6,758 bases of DNA, from NCBI GenBank assembly GCA_964643575.1, contig CAZXTD010000203.1:1-6758 (forward strand). Reading direction: 5' to 3'. Shown here in pieces: positions 6,525 through 6,758 of the stretch (position 1 is its first letter; every line of letters starts with the position of its first letter). The translations under genes were made by a program, and so were the position numbers. Source of the DNA: Glaciecola sp964643575 (GTDB lineage Bacteria; Pseudomonadota; Gammaproteobacteria; Enterobacterales; Alteromonadaceae). The notes below the pieces were generated by a model. That model worked only from the letters and a program-made list of their open reading frames with translations, made no database searches and was not told the origin of the DNA.

Positions 6525-6540
6525 TTGAGTGCTCCACTGT

Positions 6541-6568
6541 TTTTAAATTCGTAGTTTTAAATACGTAG
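6541..6568. repeat. 14-bp tandem direct repeat in the ihfB leader
   Basis: Two adjacent 14-nt units (6541-6554 and 6555-6568) differ at one base. On the minus strand they read CTACGTATTTAAAA then CTACGAATTTAAAA. They end 16 nt before the ihfB start codon, so they fall in its promoter or leader. The TATTTA in the upstream copy could be a -10 box, but no convincing -35 accompanies it. A regulator site or simple slippage duplication are both possible. Confidence 0.75.
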
Positions 6569-6603
6569 ACTATGTTACAAGGAAACCTAGAGGAAGAAAA
6601 GTT

Positions 6604-6626
6604 GGAGCGGCAAGGGTTGCCGCTCC
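6604..6626 (-). terminator. Rho-independent terminator of rpsA
   Basis: A perfect 10-bp stem (GGAGCGGCAA with TTGCCGCTCC) and a CCC loop start 11 nt after the rpsA stop. On the minus strand the stem is followed by AACTTTTCTTCC, a good U-rich tail. It separates the abundant rpsA transcript from ihfB. Confidence 0.92.
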
Positions 6627-6637
6627 GAATTGCGAGA

Positions 6638-6758
6638 TTATTCGCCTTTAGCAGCTTTAAATGCTTCTGCCATTGCACTAGATGCAAAGCCAGAATCTTC
6701 TGCTTGGTTATTCACTTTATCAAGCGCTTCTTTCTCATCTGCTTGATCTTTCGCTTTA
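6638..6758 (-). CDS. rpsA: 30S ribosomal protein S1, C-terminal end
   Basis: The last 40 codons are present before the TAA at 6638-6640; the rest lies beyond the right edge. The visible tail ends in SSAMAEAFKAAKGE, matching the E. coli S1 terminus (NNAMAEAFKAAKGE), and is preceded by an acidic and polar stretch (DEKEALDKVNNQAED). S1 binds mRNA on the 30S subunit to aid initiation on weak ribosome sites. No S1 RNA-binding domain is inside the window. The assignment rests on this conserved tail and on ihfB lying next downstream. Confidence 0.95.
   Translation of the reverse strand, partial: KAKDQADEKEALDKVNNQAEDSGFASSAMAEAFKAAKGE

Overview
This is an ordinary core-genome stretch from a gammaproteobacterium. 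The proteins resemble Escherichia coli orthologues recalled from memory (Lrp, IhfB, PyrF, LapB, the RpsA C-terminus). Linkage of rpsA-ihfB with lapA-lapB-pyrF, and an alanine dehydrogenase gene divergent from lrp, would fit a marine Alteromonadales-type bacterium. That placement is inference, because no rRNA or marker database was available.

Layout, left to right. The minus strand carries most of an ftsK gene (N-terminal 604 codons, running off the left edge), and upstream of it lrp, the leucine-responsive regulator. An AT-rich divergent promoter region of about 125 bp separates lrp from ald (NAD-dependent alanine dehydrogenase, plus strand). A roughly 300-bp convergent gap follows; it holds a probable ald terminator and a 106-bp REP/MITE-like inverted-repeat element. 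The right half is a minus-strand gene series, read from the right edge inward: the end of rpsA (ribosomal protein S1) with a strong terminator, then ihfB (IHF beta), lapA, lapB and pyrF.

How the genes work together. Lrp probably regulates itself and ald, since alanine and leucine are known Lrp effectors, and Lrp-like half-sites lie between the two genes. LapA and LapB are inner-membrane partners that control LPS synthesis through LpxC turnover. PyrF makes UMP, IHF beta is a nucleoid architectural protein, S1 is a ribosomal protein, and FtsK couples chromosome segregation to division.

I found no new multi-gene system. The points most worth a second look are the inverted-repeat element with compensated hairpin stems, the missing ATG start of lrp, the paired Lrp-like half-sites, an Ala-to-Asp change beside the FtsK Walker B residues, and a 14-bp tandem repeat upstream of ihfB.
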